From positions 158,533 to 222,532 of the forward strand of contig RQOL01000478.1 in assembly GCA_013076295.1 (NCBI GenBank): a DNA stretch of 64,000 nucleotides. The letters are read 5' to 3'. Below, one piece after another: positions 23,106 to 36,125 of this stretch. Within the stretch, counting starts at the first letter, position 1. Each line of letters starts with the position of its first letter. This DNA comes from Sanderia malayensis (lineage: Eukaryota > Cnidaria > Scyphozoa > Semaeostomeae > Pelagiidae). Under the pieces are notes generated by a model. That model did not search any database and was not told the DNA's origin. It saw only the letters and a list, made by a program, of their open reading frames with translations. The position numbers and the translations under genes were made by a program.

Positions 23106-25484
23106 TTTGTAGATAGTTTTTAAATAGTTTTTAGTTTGTAGTTATGTTATTCGATAGTTTGTAGTTATGTAGTTTTATAGTTTGTAGTTCTGTTGTTATC
23201 TAGCTTAGTGGCCTTGATCATGCATGAACTATTCATACCCAAAATAATTTACCTTTTTTGGCCTGCCAATCAATCTCACAAATTTCCCATATTTGTGCAT
23301 AATCAATGCTTTTTCCTGTTTAAATAGTTCTAAATTTAGTTCATTGTTGTATTCAGTTACATTCATATATTATTGTTCTAATCTTAAAACCCACATATTA
23401 ATTAGACACTTACCACACAAAAAACCAAGTGGGGACATCCTTTCCTTTTTCTGTTCAGCAATCAACACCTGCAACAATAACATTATGTGGAACCATTAAC
23501 CAAACAAACAGTTTCAATAATTCAGAATACTTCCCACGTTAGAGCAATGCCAATTCATTGCTTATATCAGGGTCAGCTAGCCCACCAAAACAAAGAAGCA
23601 GAGCAGATTTCAATTATTCCTATGCAACTGCTCTGAATTTGCCTTTTTTTATTATTTCATACAACAACTAGAGTAACAAACTTACCCAGGCCTGCCATGA
23701 ATGTTGACTATTTTTTATGAAAGGTTGCATACTCTCTTCCAATATGTCGAAATTCTATAATTGACAGATAACAATTAAAGTAAAACGCACCATAACTCAT
23801 TATAGTTTGCTTAATAGTGTTTGATTGAAAAGATTGACAAAGATCAAATAATATTATTACCATATGATCTTATTCCTCTGATTTGATCGGCTCTTTTCGT
23901 CGTCAACGCTATCTACCGAGGCCGAGGCTTCTTTTCCTTTACAATGTTATAATAATAATTTCGCAAATAAAATTCTGGCACATGAGAGATTGTTACAATG
24001 TTTCCTTTATTTCATTTGTCTTTGTTCTTTTCCTTTGTCTTCTTCTTGCAGGGACAGACGAGACGTGCACACGTGCCTGCCCCATGGTGTTAACGAGGCT
24101 TACACTCCAGACGCTATCGGCCACTTTTTATCAACTTGATGCATCGAAACCCTGGGATCTCCATCAACTTGCCCAATTAAACGATAATATATTGTTGAAA
24201 AAGTACCATTATTGTTAAACCAACCGTAAATATTCAGTAAAATGAGCATAACATAATATTTAAAAGTTTATAATGTTTCTTATCTTATCTCCTATCTCTT
24301 TGAGCCCAACCAGTCTGTCACGTGCTAATATTCTCCTTCCCACCTTTAAAAGTCAGAAGGACGAAGGGGAAATCCCTTTCCACGAGAATTTTCCCTCCTT
24401 TTTCATCACGTGACGCGTATAAACCAATCACGCAGGAGATGTAGTACAATAGAAATCCCGCCTCCACAATTATGGATTTTGTCTATTTTTAACCGGCCAA
24501 ATTTTCTAAAGGCTATAATTATAGTTAATCTTATTGTTATATTTATCGCTGAGTAAGTACCTACTTTCAACGTGTTTTAATAACTACAAGCTAGCCCGAT
24601 TATTTATTACTACTTCGTCTCATATGTCAAAAATTATTGTTTTTCCTGGTATGCTTTTAAATACAAACACAGGTCACATTACGTTTCTGCAGGTATCATT
24701 TCTTTATCAAATATTTTACGTTTACAACTATTGTGATTTCTCTTTTGTTTCTACCCATAGATTTGAAAGACACAAGGCTCGGTAAGAAATTTATTATTTG
24801 ACAACCATTTTCCTTGCTCACTGATATATTTAACTCTTTAATTGTTTGTTTTTCTTATGAATAAAGGCCCAGCTAAAACTATTTTCAAATAACGGACACT
24901 TCTCTTTCACAAACTCATTTCGACAAAATAAACTTATGTTTTTGATTTTTTATTTCTCTCTTTCCAAATGAGCCTCTGTACAACAAACTATTTCCTTAAT
25001 TCAGTGTTTCCTTCATGGATAGTAAGTATATTAACAACAATTTCTCAAATCGTGTTTCAACAAATTAGTAAAAACTGCTGCACTCAATTCAACCGGTCCA
25101 TTTTTATTTACTCAGGTATTCTGAGCTTTGCCCATTATTCATTTCCTTTTACTACTTATATTTTAATTATGAATTTACTCTATTCCATTTTAGTGACTGT
25201 TTATCTAACAGAAACGACGACAGTTTAAACGTAAGTATATTCATTTAACATAAATTAGATTAAATAGCAATACTTTTCCATTTACTTCTTTACCAATTTC
25301 AACTTATCATTATGGAACCCTTGAAATGTATTATATTTACTTCTTTGTGTTTCAGCTTTACACAAGGCTATAATTATTACCATTGTTGTTGCCATTAGGA
25401 CCATTGTCAACAAGCAATAACATTTACAATAATTTGGCCTAATTGTATATATCATACTTCATATTTCTCTTTCATACGTGCACC
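23106..25484 (+). other. Helitron B upstream non-coding region (no gene)
   Basis: Conserved in copies A and C, so its open frames recur three times. None has a recognisable domain. It probably contains leader exons and introns of RepHel: acceptor-like tracts are visible, for example TTCTTCTTGCAG near 24050, but I cannot fix a transcript. Confidence 0.45.
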
Positions 25485-28400
25485 ATGCCGCGCAAGGCCA
25501 AGAGAAGTATAACAGGCACCAGGCGTAGAAATCAAGTGCGGGAGAATATGCAGCATCACAGACAGATCAATCAGCAGCTTCAACCTCAACAGACGGGAAA
25601 TGCGGATAACCCACTTGCAGCAGTCAACGATCCTCAACAAATGCAGCTCGAAAACCGTCAGCTAGAAGCCCCTGAATATCAGCCATTTCCAGCACAGTAT
25701 CCCATTCCACAGATACAGCCGATGGAGATGGACATGGAACCAGAGCTTCCCATTCAGAGCCAAGAGCTTCAAGCAGCAGAACAGCCTGCAGACATCGAGA
25801 TGCAGGACGCAGTTCCAGTACCTGATGAAAATCAGATACCATAACCAGTTGAAGATCAGCAAATGCAAGTTGAAAACCCTGTCCCCGAGAACAATGAAGC
25901 TGAAAACCTCATCCCCTTCTCCCCATTACCACACCACTTGAACAGAATGAACAGAACATGTATTCATTGTGGTGCAAAGTACTTCAAAGAAGAACAAAAC
26001 ACAAAAAAACAATACAACAAATGTTGTATGGGAGGTTTAATTGCTCTGGATCAAATTGAACCACCTCCAGTAAGTGTCATGCATTTATATACTGGTGATA
26101 CTGCCGAATCAAAATATTTCTTTAAGCACTTCCGCCAATACAACTCATTAATGGCCATGGCATCATGGAAGGCTAATATTGTACGTCATGCTAGAGCTGG
26201 ACCACCAGTTATCACAATTCATGGAAAGGCATATCACATGACAGGTAACTGATAGAATATGATTCCAGTCATTATCAATATAACTTATTATTCATTTATC
26301 CTGGCTACAGTTGAATTTCTATTTACCTAACTTATGCTTTACATCATTAACAGGTGTAACAGAAACAGACAGATCCAGAAAATATGCAGAACTATACATC
26401 ATGGATACGCAACAAGCATTGCAGGAACGGCAAAACACTGCAGGAGAACAGCGTCTTGATTTGGACATTGTTGCACTTCTCCAGAATGAATTAATGGCAG
26501 TCAATCGATTTGCAGAACATTTTCGAAGCATGGGTGAAATATTGGAGGAACAGCGGCAGCAAGCTATTGCAAATGATCAGCCTGTTCCGACATTCAAAAT
26601 GATCATAACAGGTCGCCCACAACAAGATCGCAGATACGATAATCCAACTGCCAGAGAAATTGCAGCTATATATACTGTACAAAATGGAGGTGCACCAAAT
26701 CCTGACGACAGAGAACTGCAAGTTCAAACAAGACGCGGAGATCTCATGAAGATTTACGCAACCAGTCCAAGTGCCGATCCTCTCACGTATCCATTGATGT
26801 TCTTTCATGGTGACAGAGGATACAGTTTGGACCTTCAACGATTGCCTACTGCACATGTAGCGGGTGAACACCACAACAATCGTAACCGTCGTACCAGACT
26901 AACCCTCGCCGAATACTATTTATACAGAATCCAGGTCAGGGATGCATTCTCAACCATCCACATTGCATCACTTCTATTTCAACAGTATCTGGTAGATGCA
27001 TACACGAAGATAGAAGGCAATAAACTGCACTGGATTATGAATAATCAACGCCAGCTTCGTGTTGACACATATCGTGGCCTGATGGATCATCTCCACAGAA
27101 GAGCTGAAATCGAAAACCAGATGGCCAGGGCTAACAATCCGAATCAGCCCATCCATATGGATGTTGGCCGTGTTATCATTCTACCGTCATCCTTTCCAGG
27201 CAGCCAAAGAAATATGTATCAACACTTTCAAGATGCAATGACAATCGTAAGGAAGTATGGCAAGCCAGACATCTTCCTTACAATGACTGCCAATCCTAAA
27301 TGGAAGGAGATAGAAGAAAACATTTATCCGTATCAGACGGCCAATGATCGACCAGACATTGTCACAAGAGTATTTCAACTCAAACTCAAAGAACTACTCA
27401 AAGACATACTAGACAAGCACATTCTTGGACATGTCACAGCACATGTGTATGTCATAGAATTTCAGAAGAGAGGACTACCACACGCACACATGATCCTGTT
27501 TCTTTCACAAGCTGATAAACCGAGAACACCACAACAGGTAATATTTACATACTCGGATATAAAGATTGTAATAACTCTTACTCATATACATAATTATATC
27601 TATAACATCAAATGTAGAGTATGTCATGATGGACATGTGCTACAAGCTATTCTGTACGTGATCTCAATAATAGTAGCTATTTATCATGTTCATTGTCAGG
27701 TGGATCAACTCATATCAGCAGAGATACCGGATCCACAGGATGCAAGATACCACAAGTTGATCCTAAAACACATGACACATGGACCCTGTGGTGTTCTAAA
27801 TCCTCATTGCGTGTGCATGGAAAATAACAAATGCAAAAAGCACTTTCCCGAAAGAACAAGTTGCTGAAACTCAAATCAATGTCAACGGCTATCCTCTCTA
27901 TAGACGACGCTGTCTTCATCCAGTCAATGTGAATAATCGCATTTTGGATGATACCTGGGTAGTGCCACACAACAGACACCTACTCATCAAATATCAGTGT
28001 CATATCAACGTGGAAATATGCAGTACAGTTAAAAGTGTCAAGTACATTTTCAAATATATCCACAAAGGACATGATATGGCACATGTTGAAATTCTTGAAG
28101 AAAATCAACAGCAAGTACCTCAAGATATTGAACACGACGAGGTGCGCCAATACATCAACGCAAGATATATTGACCACATGAAGCTGTCTATCGGCTTATG
28201 CAGTTCCCCATGCACGACAAAAGCCCATAGTTAAACGGCTTTCTGTTCATCTACCATTTGAGCAACAAGTCATCTTTCATGACAATGATGACGAACAAAG
28301 GCTCAACAACATTGGTGATAGAACAACACTTACAGCATGGTTTGAACTCAACCAGCAAGATCCAGCTGCACGTCAGTACCTCTACCATGAGATACCAGAG

Positions 28401-28980
28401 CACTATGTCTTCCAGGAGCGTTCAAAAACATGGACAGCCAGACAAGGTAGAACAATGCCAATCATTGACAGAGTAACTCAAGTGCAGCCTAGACCTTGCG
28501 AGCAAAAATTCGCCCTCAGACTTTTGCTGTTGCATAAACGAGGAGCTACGTCATTTGAAGACCTTCGAACGGTAGAAGGTAATCTATGTGACTCCTTCAA
28601 AGATGCAGCATTAGCTTTAGGGCTTTTAGAAGATGATGCCGAAATCACACGCTGTTTACACGACGCAGTCATCTTTAATATGCCACCACAACTCAGACAG
28701 TTGTTTGCCACATTGCTACTCTTTCAAACGCCTTCAGACATAAGAACACTCTTCGACACCTTCAAAGAAGCAATGAGTGAAGACTTTGTCAGACGTGATC
28801 AACTCAACAATCCAGACATAACCTTCCAAGACAGACACATGTATCAATGTCTACTTGATATTGACAACAATTTGAAGGTCCATGGTTTGTCAATCACCAA
28901 CTACGATCACCTTCCTCAGCTACCGGCCGACTTTGTCATTCCAGAACAAGGTGATTTACAACTTAACATGATGATATTAC
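25485..28980 (+). pseudogene. Helitron RepHel, Rep (HUH nuclease) part, copy B
   Basis: Starts at ATG 25485 (MPRKAKRS). Exon 1 (25485-26244) has a basic start, a Gln/Pro/Glu-rich stretch and a CIHCGAKYF/CCMGG segment. Intron 26245-26353 and intron 27538-27699 both have GT...AG ends and keep phase. The Helitron_like_N/Rep domain covers 26354-27537 and continues after the second intron. The HUH nuclease motif is LPHAHM (HAH at 27481-27489). The paired tyrosines are in YINARY (28151-28168). Breaks: in-frame TAA at 25842-25844, a frameshift near 27850 that also disrupts copy C, and another near 28190-28220. The domain nicks and joins DNA in rolling-circle transposition; this copy cannot be translated whole. 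Confidence 0.9.
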
Positions 28981-29038
28981 TGTAATAATTTGCCAATATA
29001 CTTCTATTTACCAAATTAACTATTGTTTATGTTTTCAG

Positions 29039-30620
29039 AGGAGGATCACATGGATGTTGAAAACGAAAGAGAGCAAGGAGAACAAATGCGCGCTGCATTG
29101 AATCCAGAACAACAAGTGGTATACACAGCCATTATTCAAGCAATTGAGGCGCAATCACAACATAACTGTCACTTTCTCGATGGACCAGCTGGCACAGGGA
29201 AAACATTTCTCTACAACACGTTGGTTCGCAACCTCAATGCTTCTGGACACAAAGTTCAGTGTATGGCTTGGTCAGGAATTGCAGCAACACTGCTTATCAA
29301 TGGCAGAACATCGCATTCACAATTCCAAATTCCAATACCATTGAAGCTGGAATCAACATGCAATGTCAAAAGACAGAGCCGAAGAGCACAAGTGTTGCGT
29401 GAAACAACCCTGTTTATATGGGATGAAGCTTCAATGATACCAGCATTGGCATTACAAGCAGTTGAGACTGCTTCGGGATATCACAAGAGTTGACAAGCCA
29501 TTTGGTGGCAAATTCATGTTACTTGGTGGCGATTTTAGACAAGTTCTACCGGTTGTTCCCAAGGCAGGAAGAGAGCAAATCGTATCAGAGAGTCTTAAAT
29601 CATATCAAATCAGTGATTTGTGGGCACAGTTTCAACAACATCGCCTGCACACAAACATGAGAGCTGTTCAAGATCAATCGTACAGAGAATTCTCAGAATG
29701 GCTCCTAAGACTCGGCAACAAACAAGAACCACATGATGCACTTGACAATATCACTTTGCCGCATCAAATATGCACATCTTCGCGAGAGGAAATGCTCAAC
29801 TTCATATATCCTGAGCCTAATACACCACAGTCCCACCTCATGCTGGATCCGGTAACCATGTCAGAACGTTGTTGTCTTACCCCAAAGAATGACTTCTCAC
29901 ATCAAATCAATGACATCATTCTGGAAAGACTGCAAACCCCTGAAAGAACATACTACAGCACAGACAGTGTGATAACAGAGGATCCAGATGAGGAGGCGGC
30001 ATATCCAATTGAGTTTATCAACAATCTAACTCCTATGGATGCCGTTACACCGACTTAGACTCAAGGTATAATCTTCCTATGTAATAATTACGTATATGAA
30101 ATGAAGTCCACACTAATAGCACTTTTTTAAGCCTGATTATCCTTCATTATCATCACAGTACTATAATGCAATACACATTGTTATTTGCAACTCTCTTTGT
30201 TTAAGGTTGGTGCAACAATCATTCTTCTGAGGAATCTAAATCCAAAGAAAGGTCTTTGCAATGGCACAAGACTTATTGTACGCCATCTCCGACGTAATGT
30301 GATCACAGCAGAGATCATCACGAGGGAACACAGAGGCCAGCAGGTCATGATTCCCAGAATAACATTGTCAACACAAGACACTGAGATGCCGTTCAACATC
30401 AAGCGACGGCAATTTCCAGTCAGACTAGCATACTGCCTTACTATAGGCACAGGGACAATCTCTGAGGTATGTTGGTTTGTATTTACCTGAGCCCGTGTTC
30501 ACACATGGTCAGTTATATGTGGCCATGTCAAGAGCAACATCATATGACGGGCTTAAAGTATTCCTCCCAGAGGAAACACACATGAAGACAAAAAATATTG
30601 TCTTCCAAGAAGTCCTGTAA
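29039..30620 (+). pseudogene. Helitron RepHel, Pif1-type helicase part, copy B
   Basis: Joined to the Rep part by an intron at about 28981-29038 (ends in TTTTCAG). Walker A is DGPAGTGKTF and Walker B is FIWDEASM. A frameshift near 29465 follows, then LLGGDFRQVLPVV and the rest of the superfamily 1 core. Intron 30066-30205 leads to VGATIILLRNLNPKKGLCNG. Two further small indels occur around 30445 and 30480. The final motif is [12 protein letters not shown], ending at a TAA (30618-30620). Family role: unwinding DNA during Helitron rolling-circle replication. Confidence 0.9.
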
Positions 30621-33470
30621 AGGTCTTCACAAACTTTTGAGCATAAATCGCGTTGCTCTCAAGGGCGTCTACCAAAACACACACACACAAATCACGAGGG
30701 CTCAGATTGTGGTTCTACCGGATCGGTGCTTTGTTGCACTTTATAGTGTGATGAACATTCATTCCTGGTTTGCCACGCCACTCCAGTTATTAAGATCCAC
30801 CAAGAACGATCCGGACACTTTCACAACACTCCAGTGTCCGGGGGTGTTTATCAACAACAACACGATCTGGGTCCTGCGTAGCGCCTGTATCAAAAGAGAT
30901 ATGCTTTGCCATGCTCTCCGATATTGCCTATGGGAGTATGGCTTTCCTTTTCTCTGTGAAAACTGCAATCTGTCCATTGACAATAGTTTTTTTGGATAAG
31001 AAATTGCATACAACATTAAGATTATCCCTCTCTCATCCCAATAAGTAATGATAACTAATGTACTTATTAAAATTAACTCTTGAATATGTAGTATTACATA
31101 TTCCAAATTAAAATTGCAGTTTTCATGAACACCAAGGAAACCTCGAACAAAGGTTACCCCTTGAAGTTGGTGTTCGAGCTTTAAACTAATGTAACCGGCA
31201 ATCTTCTTTTTTTACTATGACCAAACTTAATGGTGAGAACGCACGAAGCATCGAGAGAACAGACATCCGTGTCGTTGATTTGTGCCACGCAAGTGTGAAT
31301 TTGATATTGAACAATGCTGTCAACATCGCTGGACACTCCACATGATGAATGAAGACATTAATACAATCTACAGACGGAACCAATTATCTCTCATTCATCT
31401 TCACCATCCATTGATAACTGTCAAGAATAATAATTAATTGATTACTATTTTTTACTAATGTAATTTTTTTACATATATAAAAAGATTGCAGGATTAATCT
31501 ACTCTCTATTAGTATCTAATAACCTTCATCAATGTTAATTTTTAATGACATGCATTTCTATAGTTTATCTTAACCAATAATAGAAGTTTATCTCACATTG
31601 AAACGAGGCCATTGCATCACATTCAAAAAGACTTTGGCCTCTTTCCATCAATGGCAGGCACCGCTAACTTTTAAAATGCCTTATGAAATAGGATGAATTT
31701 GACATGAAACAGCTAAACTTTGGCATCACAAAAAATTATCAAGAGGACAACTTTAAGTTTGAAAACTATCTCCAGATTTAACAGAGAGCATTTTCAATGT
31801 GTCTTACAGGTAGGTGAATACATTTAGATCTTATATTTAACCATTTGCAATTCAATTACCAGCTTAATTTTTGTTAGGCCATCCAAACTTCACTGATGAT
31901 TGCCCCGACACACGACACGACAGTTTCTTCAGTTAGGCCATGCAAACCTCAACAATTGTTTTACAACTTTACAGTTTCGCTGATTCAAAAATAAATTTCT
32001 GGTGCCCTGACTATATGTGCCTACGAGTGCCAGTTTGGACTCAAAATAATTCTTCCAGTATTTGCCACTTTATGGATTCCTTTGTGTTCATTGCCTCTAT
32101 GTGTTACATACATCAACATCTTCTTGAAACTGAAAGTTTTTTCCCAATATTAATGATGAATGACCTAAAAATCATCTTCAAAGGCTTTTCCTGTTTAGTT
32201 CCATTGCTGTATGTCAAGGAAACTACTGTAATGGTGTTTACAGTAATAATTGTATTAAGCTCTAGGAAAACTAACCTGGATGTTACATACACACACGGTC
32301 AGGTCATCTAATTAATAATTCATGCATTACATGAACATTTAACAATTGACATTTACCAGCCTCTTAATGCACAAGTGCAGAAAGCCAATGAAAATATATT
32401 ACAACAACATGAAAGTTTGTTTCCACTAATTGATAAACAATCTCTATCTACCTCTTTCTATTAGTACATCAAGTTATGTAGCAAAGCATAAATATAATTT
32501 TCACAGATTTTGCATTTCAAACATGTTTTTGAAGTAATCCACAAAGGGAATCACTGCAGCTTCACAACTATCATATTGTTCTATTGTCCTGTATTATTTG
32601 GCACTATTAATTATTTCTTTTTTCCCATATGATACTTAGTGAAACAAATGCTGAAGTGCTGAACCAAAGCTGTCAATGTCACTAATGTTTGCTATTCACA
32701 CCATGCAATTGTCAAATGGCTCAAAGAAACATTTACTACAATATATATTTGAAAAGTCAATGGAATCCTTAACAAACTCATGGAAAAAGAATTCTGTCTA
32801 TGTAAGTTTCAATCACATTTTAATTCCACTAGCCTTTTGTGACAGGCTATTGCCTCATAATAATTGACTGAAATGGGAAACTGCTAAAATGACAATGTAT
32901 TACCTACATCATTGATTCAAATGAAGTTCTTGCCCAATATCAAACCTCATCTGTTATGACCTATGTATATTAGTCAAATCTAAGTTAACTTACGATTTAC
33001 ATTAATTAGCTTTTCACTAACCTTTCACTAAAAGTATTGTGTTTTCAGAGGTCTATTGCCACTATATGATCCATTTTTGCCTGTTCACCAATACGAGGCT
33101 ACATTTCTCAAAACAAAACTAATCTGTCAATCTCTATTCATACACCCCCAAAAGTGTGATGTACTATTGGAAGCATAAGCGAAAGCGAATAGAACACACG
33201 CATGCGTACCAACCAGTTAACTAATCTCAAAAACAGACTATCAGGCGAGCGCAGCAAACCAATCAATTGGACGGGCATGAGCAAGAGCAAATGCAGCGCG
33301 CGCCATCCAATCACCCGTTCTTGATAACATACTCTTAGGCGAGCGGAGCGAGCCATTCTAATCGATGGGCATGAGCGGGAGCGAGTGCAGCGCGCGAAGC
33401 GCGTCAACCAGATTAAGCTTTTTTTACTTGACGGGCTGGGGCGAACGAGCGAAGCGAGTGATGACCCTAG
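30621..33470 (+). other. Helitron B 3' non-coding tail (no gene)
   Basis: Conserved with copy C (43596-46291). No protein recognised. It contains a stem-loop at 31127-31175. Close to the end lies the GC-rich terminal block (about 33180-33470) with GAGCGGAGCGAGCC and the GCGCGCGAAGCGCGT hairpin, finishing at CTAG. Confidence 0.6.
31127..31175 (+). ncRNA. Imperfect stem-loop downstream of RepHel, copy B
   Basis: GAACACCAA (31127-31135) pairs with TTGGTGTTC (31167-31175), and inner GGAAACCT pairs with AGGTTACC with one mismatch. The stem is kept at 44105-44153 in copy C. It could be an RNA structure in the 3' untranslated region; no function is known to me. Confidence 0.35.
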
Positions 33471-33691
33471 TCTAATATATATATTCTGCGGAGTCACGTG
33501 ATGACGCATTTCCTTGCCAAAAACAATAGACTCGACCGAAACAATAGGTCGAACGCCCCAAAACAATGGGCCGAAACGGCAAAACGAATCCATAAAGGCT
33601 TTTTTCTGAGGCCCTTCAATTTGCCCTATTTTTAAATGAACTGTTCCTTGCCGGCTGAACCAGAAAGTTATCTATAATGAGAGCTTACAGT

Positions 33692-33791
33692 NNNNNNNNN
33701 NNNNNNNNNNNNNNNNNNNNNNNNNNNNNNNNNNNNNNNNNNNNNNNNNNNNNNNNNNNNNNNNNNNNNNNNNNNNNNNNNNNNNNNNNNN
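33692..33791. other. Assembly gap (100 N)
   Basis: Exactly 100 N, the usual placeholder for a gap of unknown size. It lies where copy B has the rest of its 5' segment and the TATAGTAGG/TATG repeats. Confidence 0.99.
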
Positions 33792-33904
33792 TATGTATGG
33801 GCATGAGCGGCAGGAATGCAGCGCGCGAAGCGCGCCAACCAGATTAAGCTTATTTTCACTGGACGGGCTCCGGGGAGGGAGCGAAGCGACCGAGCCCGGC
33901 TCAT

Positions 33905-34340
33905 GTATGTATGTATGTATGTATGTATGCATGTATGTATGTATGTATGTATGTATGTATGCATGTAGGTATGTATGTAGGTATGTATGTATGTATGTAT
34001 GTATGTATGTATGTATGTATGTATGTATGTAGGTAGGTATGTATGTATGTATGTATGTATGTATGTATGTAGGTATGTATGTATGTATGTAGGTATGTAT
34101 GTATGTATAGTATATGTTTTAATAGTAGGTATAGTAGGTATAGTGTGTTTTTATAGTAGGTATAGTATGTTTTTATAGTAGGTATAGTAGTTATAGTAGG
34201 TATAGTATGTTTGCATAGTAGGTATAGTATATTTTTATGGTAGGTATAGTATGTTTTTATAGTAGGTAGAGTAGGTATAGTATGTTTTTATAGTAGGTAT
34301 AGTGGGTATAGTATCTTTTTATAGTAGGTATGGTAATGTA
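33905..34340. repeat. TATG microsatellite and TATAGTAGG array in Helitron C
   Basis: TATG copies (33905-34108, with TAGG and TGCA variants) run into the TATAGTAGG array (34109-34340). Same order as in copy B. It is preceded by the embedded 3'-terminal-like block at 33800-33904. Confidence 0.85.
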
Positions 34341-35942
34341 TAGTATGTTTAGTAATGTATAGTATAGTATGTATATTAATTTATAGTAATGTATAACATA
34401 ATGAAATTTATAGCACAGTAGATGTATACCTTAAGTTATATACCTTGCAGAAAACTGCCACATTCAAAACAGTGATTGAGAAAATATTGTATTTTGTTTA
34501 CATAATAAAGAAAGACAATCAAATAACAATCCATCAAACAATAAATAATATATAATAAAGTCAGAAATATATTATAACTTCTAGCATGTAAATTTTGATA
34601 CTAAATAGTGTTGTAATTTCATAGTGAATTTGTAGGGAAATGAAAGAAGTTTACTGAATGATCACAGCATTATTTAGTGTGCGAGTCAACCTTTAATTAA
34701 TGTCCATTTATATCTACTTATGCCTTACCTGATTATTATTCAACTTAACACACCCTCTCTATTTTTACAACCAATTCGTAGTTCACTCTAATCCATAGTC
34801 CTTGCCATTCTGTGGCATTATGGTAACATCGGAATTCACCCAACGCCACGTTGTTTCCATACGTCCAGAAGACCTCGATCTCTTTCTTTTTCCATGGGGC
34901 CATCTTGATATTGTTGCTATAGTTTCAAAAGACAATAGCTTTGACTCGAGCGCGCGAAAACCTTTCAGATTTCGATCGCACCAATTTCAAGTAAGTGAAA
35001 AATTTTCTAAATGACTTATAAAGTTTACAAATTTAAGAAAATAGAGGCAGATTAACTAAAAGAGCCTTAAAAGGAATCCATAGATATTAACAAAAAGTTT
35101 ACACTTATTGTTACCATTTTAACACTACTTACCTTGTTTACTTCAGCATTGTTCATATCACACCTTACGTGCCCAATTTCAGATTTGTAAGTATCTTTCC
35201 TATTATTAACATTTTCAATCTTTGCTCTTCATATATTAATTCCATACTATCAGAAATTTGTCTAATTTGAGGAATACAACATTTTCTAATCTTCCATAAT
35301 TCTCCTTCAGCAGCATTTTCCATTAACCTTATACCAATTTTACATGCATTTCAACATTTCATTTTAAGAACATTTCAACATGGCAAATGCAAAGCCAAAG
35401 GAAAATAATATTGCATAACCCTTGGCAAAGAAACCAAAGTAATTATATTAAATACATTAATATATTTATTAGTACATTTCTCATCTTCATAACTGCTATC
35501 ACCATTATTCTTTCCATGCTCTTTTTCTCCTAGGAAATAACATATAGCAGTATTTCCTGCTTGAAAAGAAATGTGCCGACCAATTCCCTGAATTGGCTGG
35601 CAAACGCTTTCACTTTGTTTTTGGACGGGGAGAAGAATCCCAACAAATGAAATTGTGTACGTACACCTTTTTACATTGCTTTTCACATGTCTAACTACAA
35701 AATGTTAACAAAAGAAACCTTTAACATAACAATCTGATATGTGTTAATTTACAGAACACAAAAAGAGGCTTTCATTAAATTGGCAAAGGCCAACAAAAAG
35801 AAAGCCTGGCAAAGACAAAGGGTGGGAAGGTGGTCACCCAAACCCTTCCCACAAACTTTCGGCAGAGCAGGCCGAATTGGCACGTGGTGCCAAAATTGTT
35901 AAAATTTCTTATTTTAACATGTAAATACTGTAAATAGTTTTA

Positions 35943-36125
35943 CAGTAAAAACCTGCATATAAGAACCTCCTATTTTTAACAACCTACCACCAATATTCCA
36001 TTTTTATGTATTTTTTCATAGTAATTTACATGATATTGTCTTATAGTTTACCCATTTTTTTCATTCTTCACTACCAAAATAGCCTACAAAATAAGATGGA
36101 GGATCTTATATGCGGGTTTTTACTG
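35943..36125. mobile_element. Small MITE (TIR CAGTAAAAACCTGC) in Helitron C
   Basis: Same element as 22960-23105, with a 35-40 bp longer interior (an added A/T-rich stretch near 36003-36045). The end pairing is preserved. Confidence 0.6.

Larger units (their letters stand above)
19758..33470 (+). mobile_element. Helitron copy B, full length with both ends
   Basis: 13.7 kb. The 5' end begins TCTAATATATATATTCTGCGG (19758) and the 3' end is GATGACCCTAG (ends 33470). TC...CTAG ends without inverted repeats or target duplication are the Helitron signature. Contents in order: 5' terminal segment, TATAGTAGG repeat, TATG microsatellite with an embedded 3'-terminal-like block (20850-20946), more repeat, promoter-like segment (about 21790-21985), exon-like segment (about 22784-22947), a MITE, the RepHel gene (25485-30620) and a 2.8-kb non-coding tail. 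Copy C starts at the very next base. The RepHel frame is broken, so it is non-autonomous today. Confidence 0.9.

Noticed and set aside
24534..24785. 83-codon frame conserved in three places (also 3107-3358 minus and 37540-37791)
   Set aside because: The conservation is only that of the repeated Helitron non-coding DNA; codon positions show no protein-like pattern and no motif.
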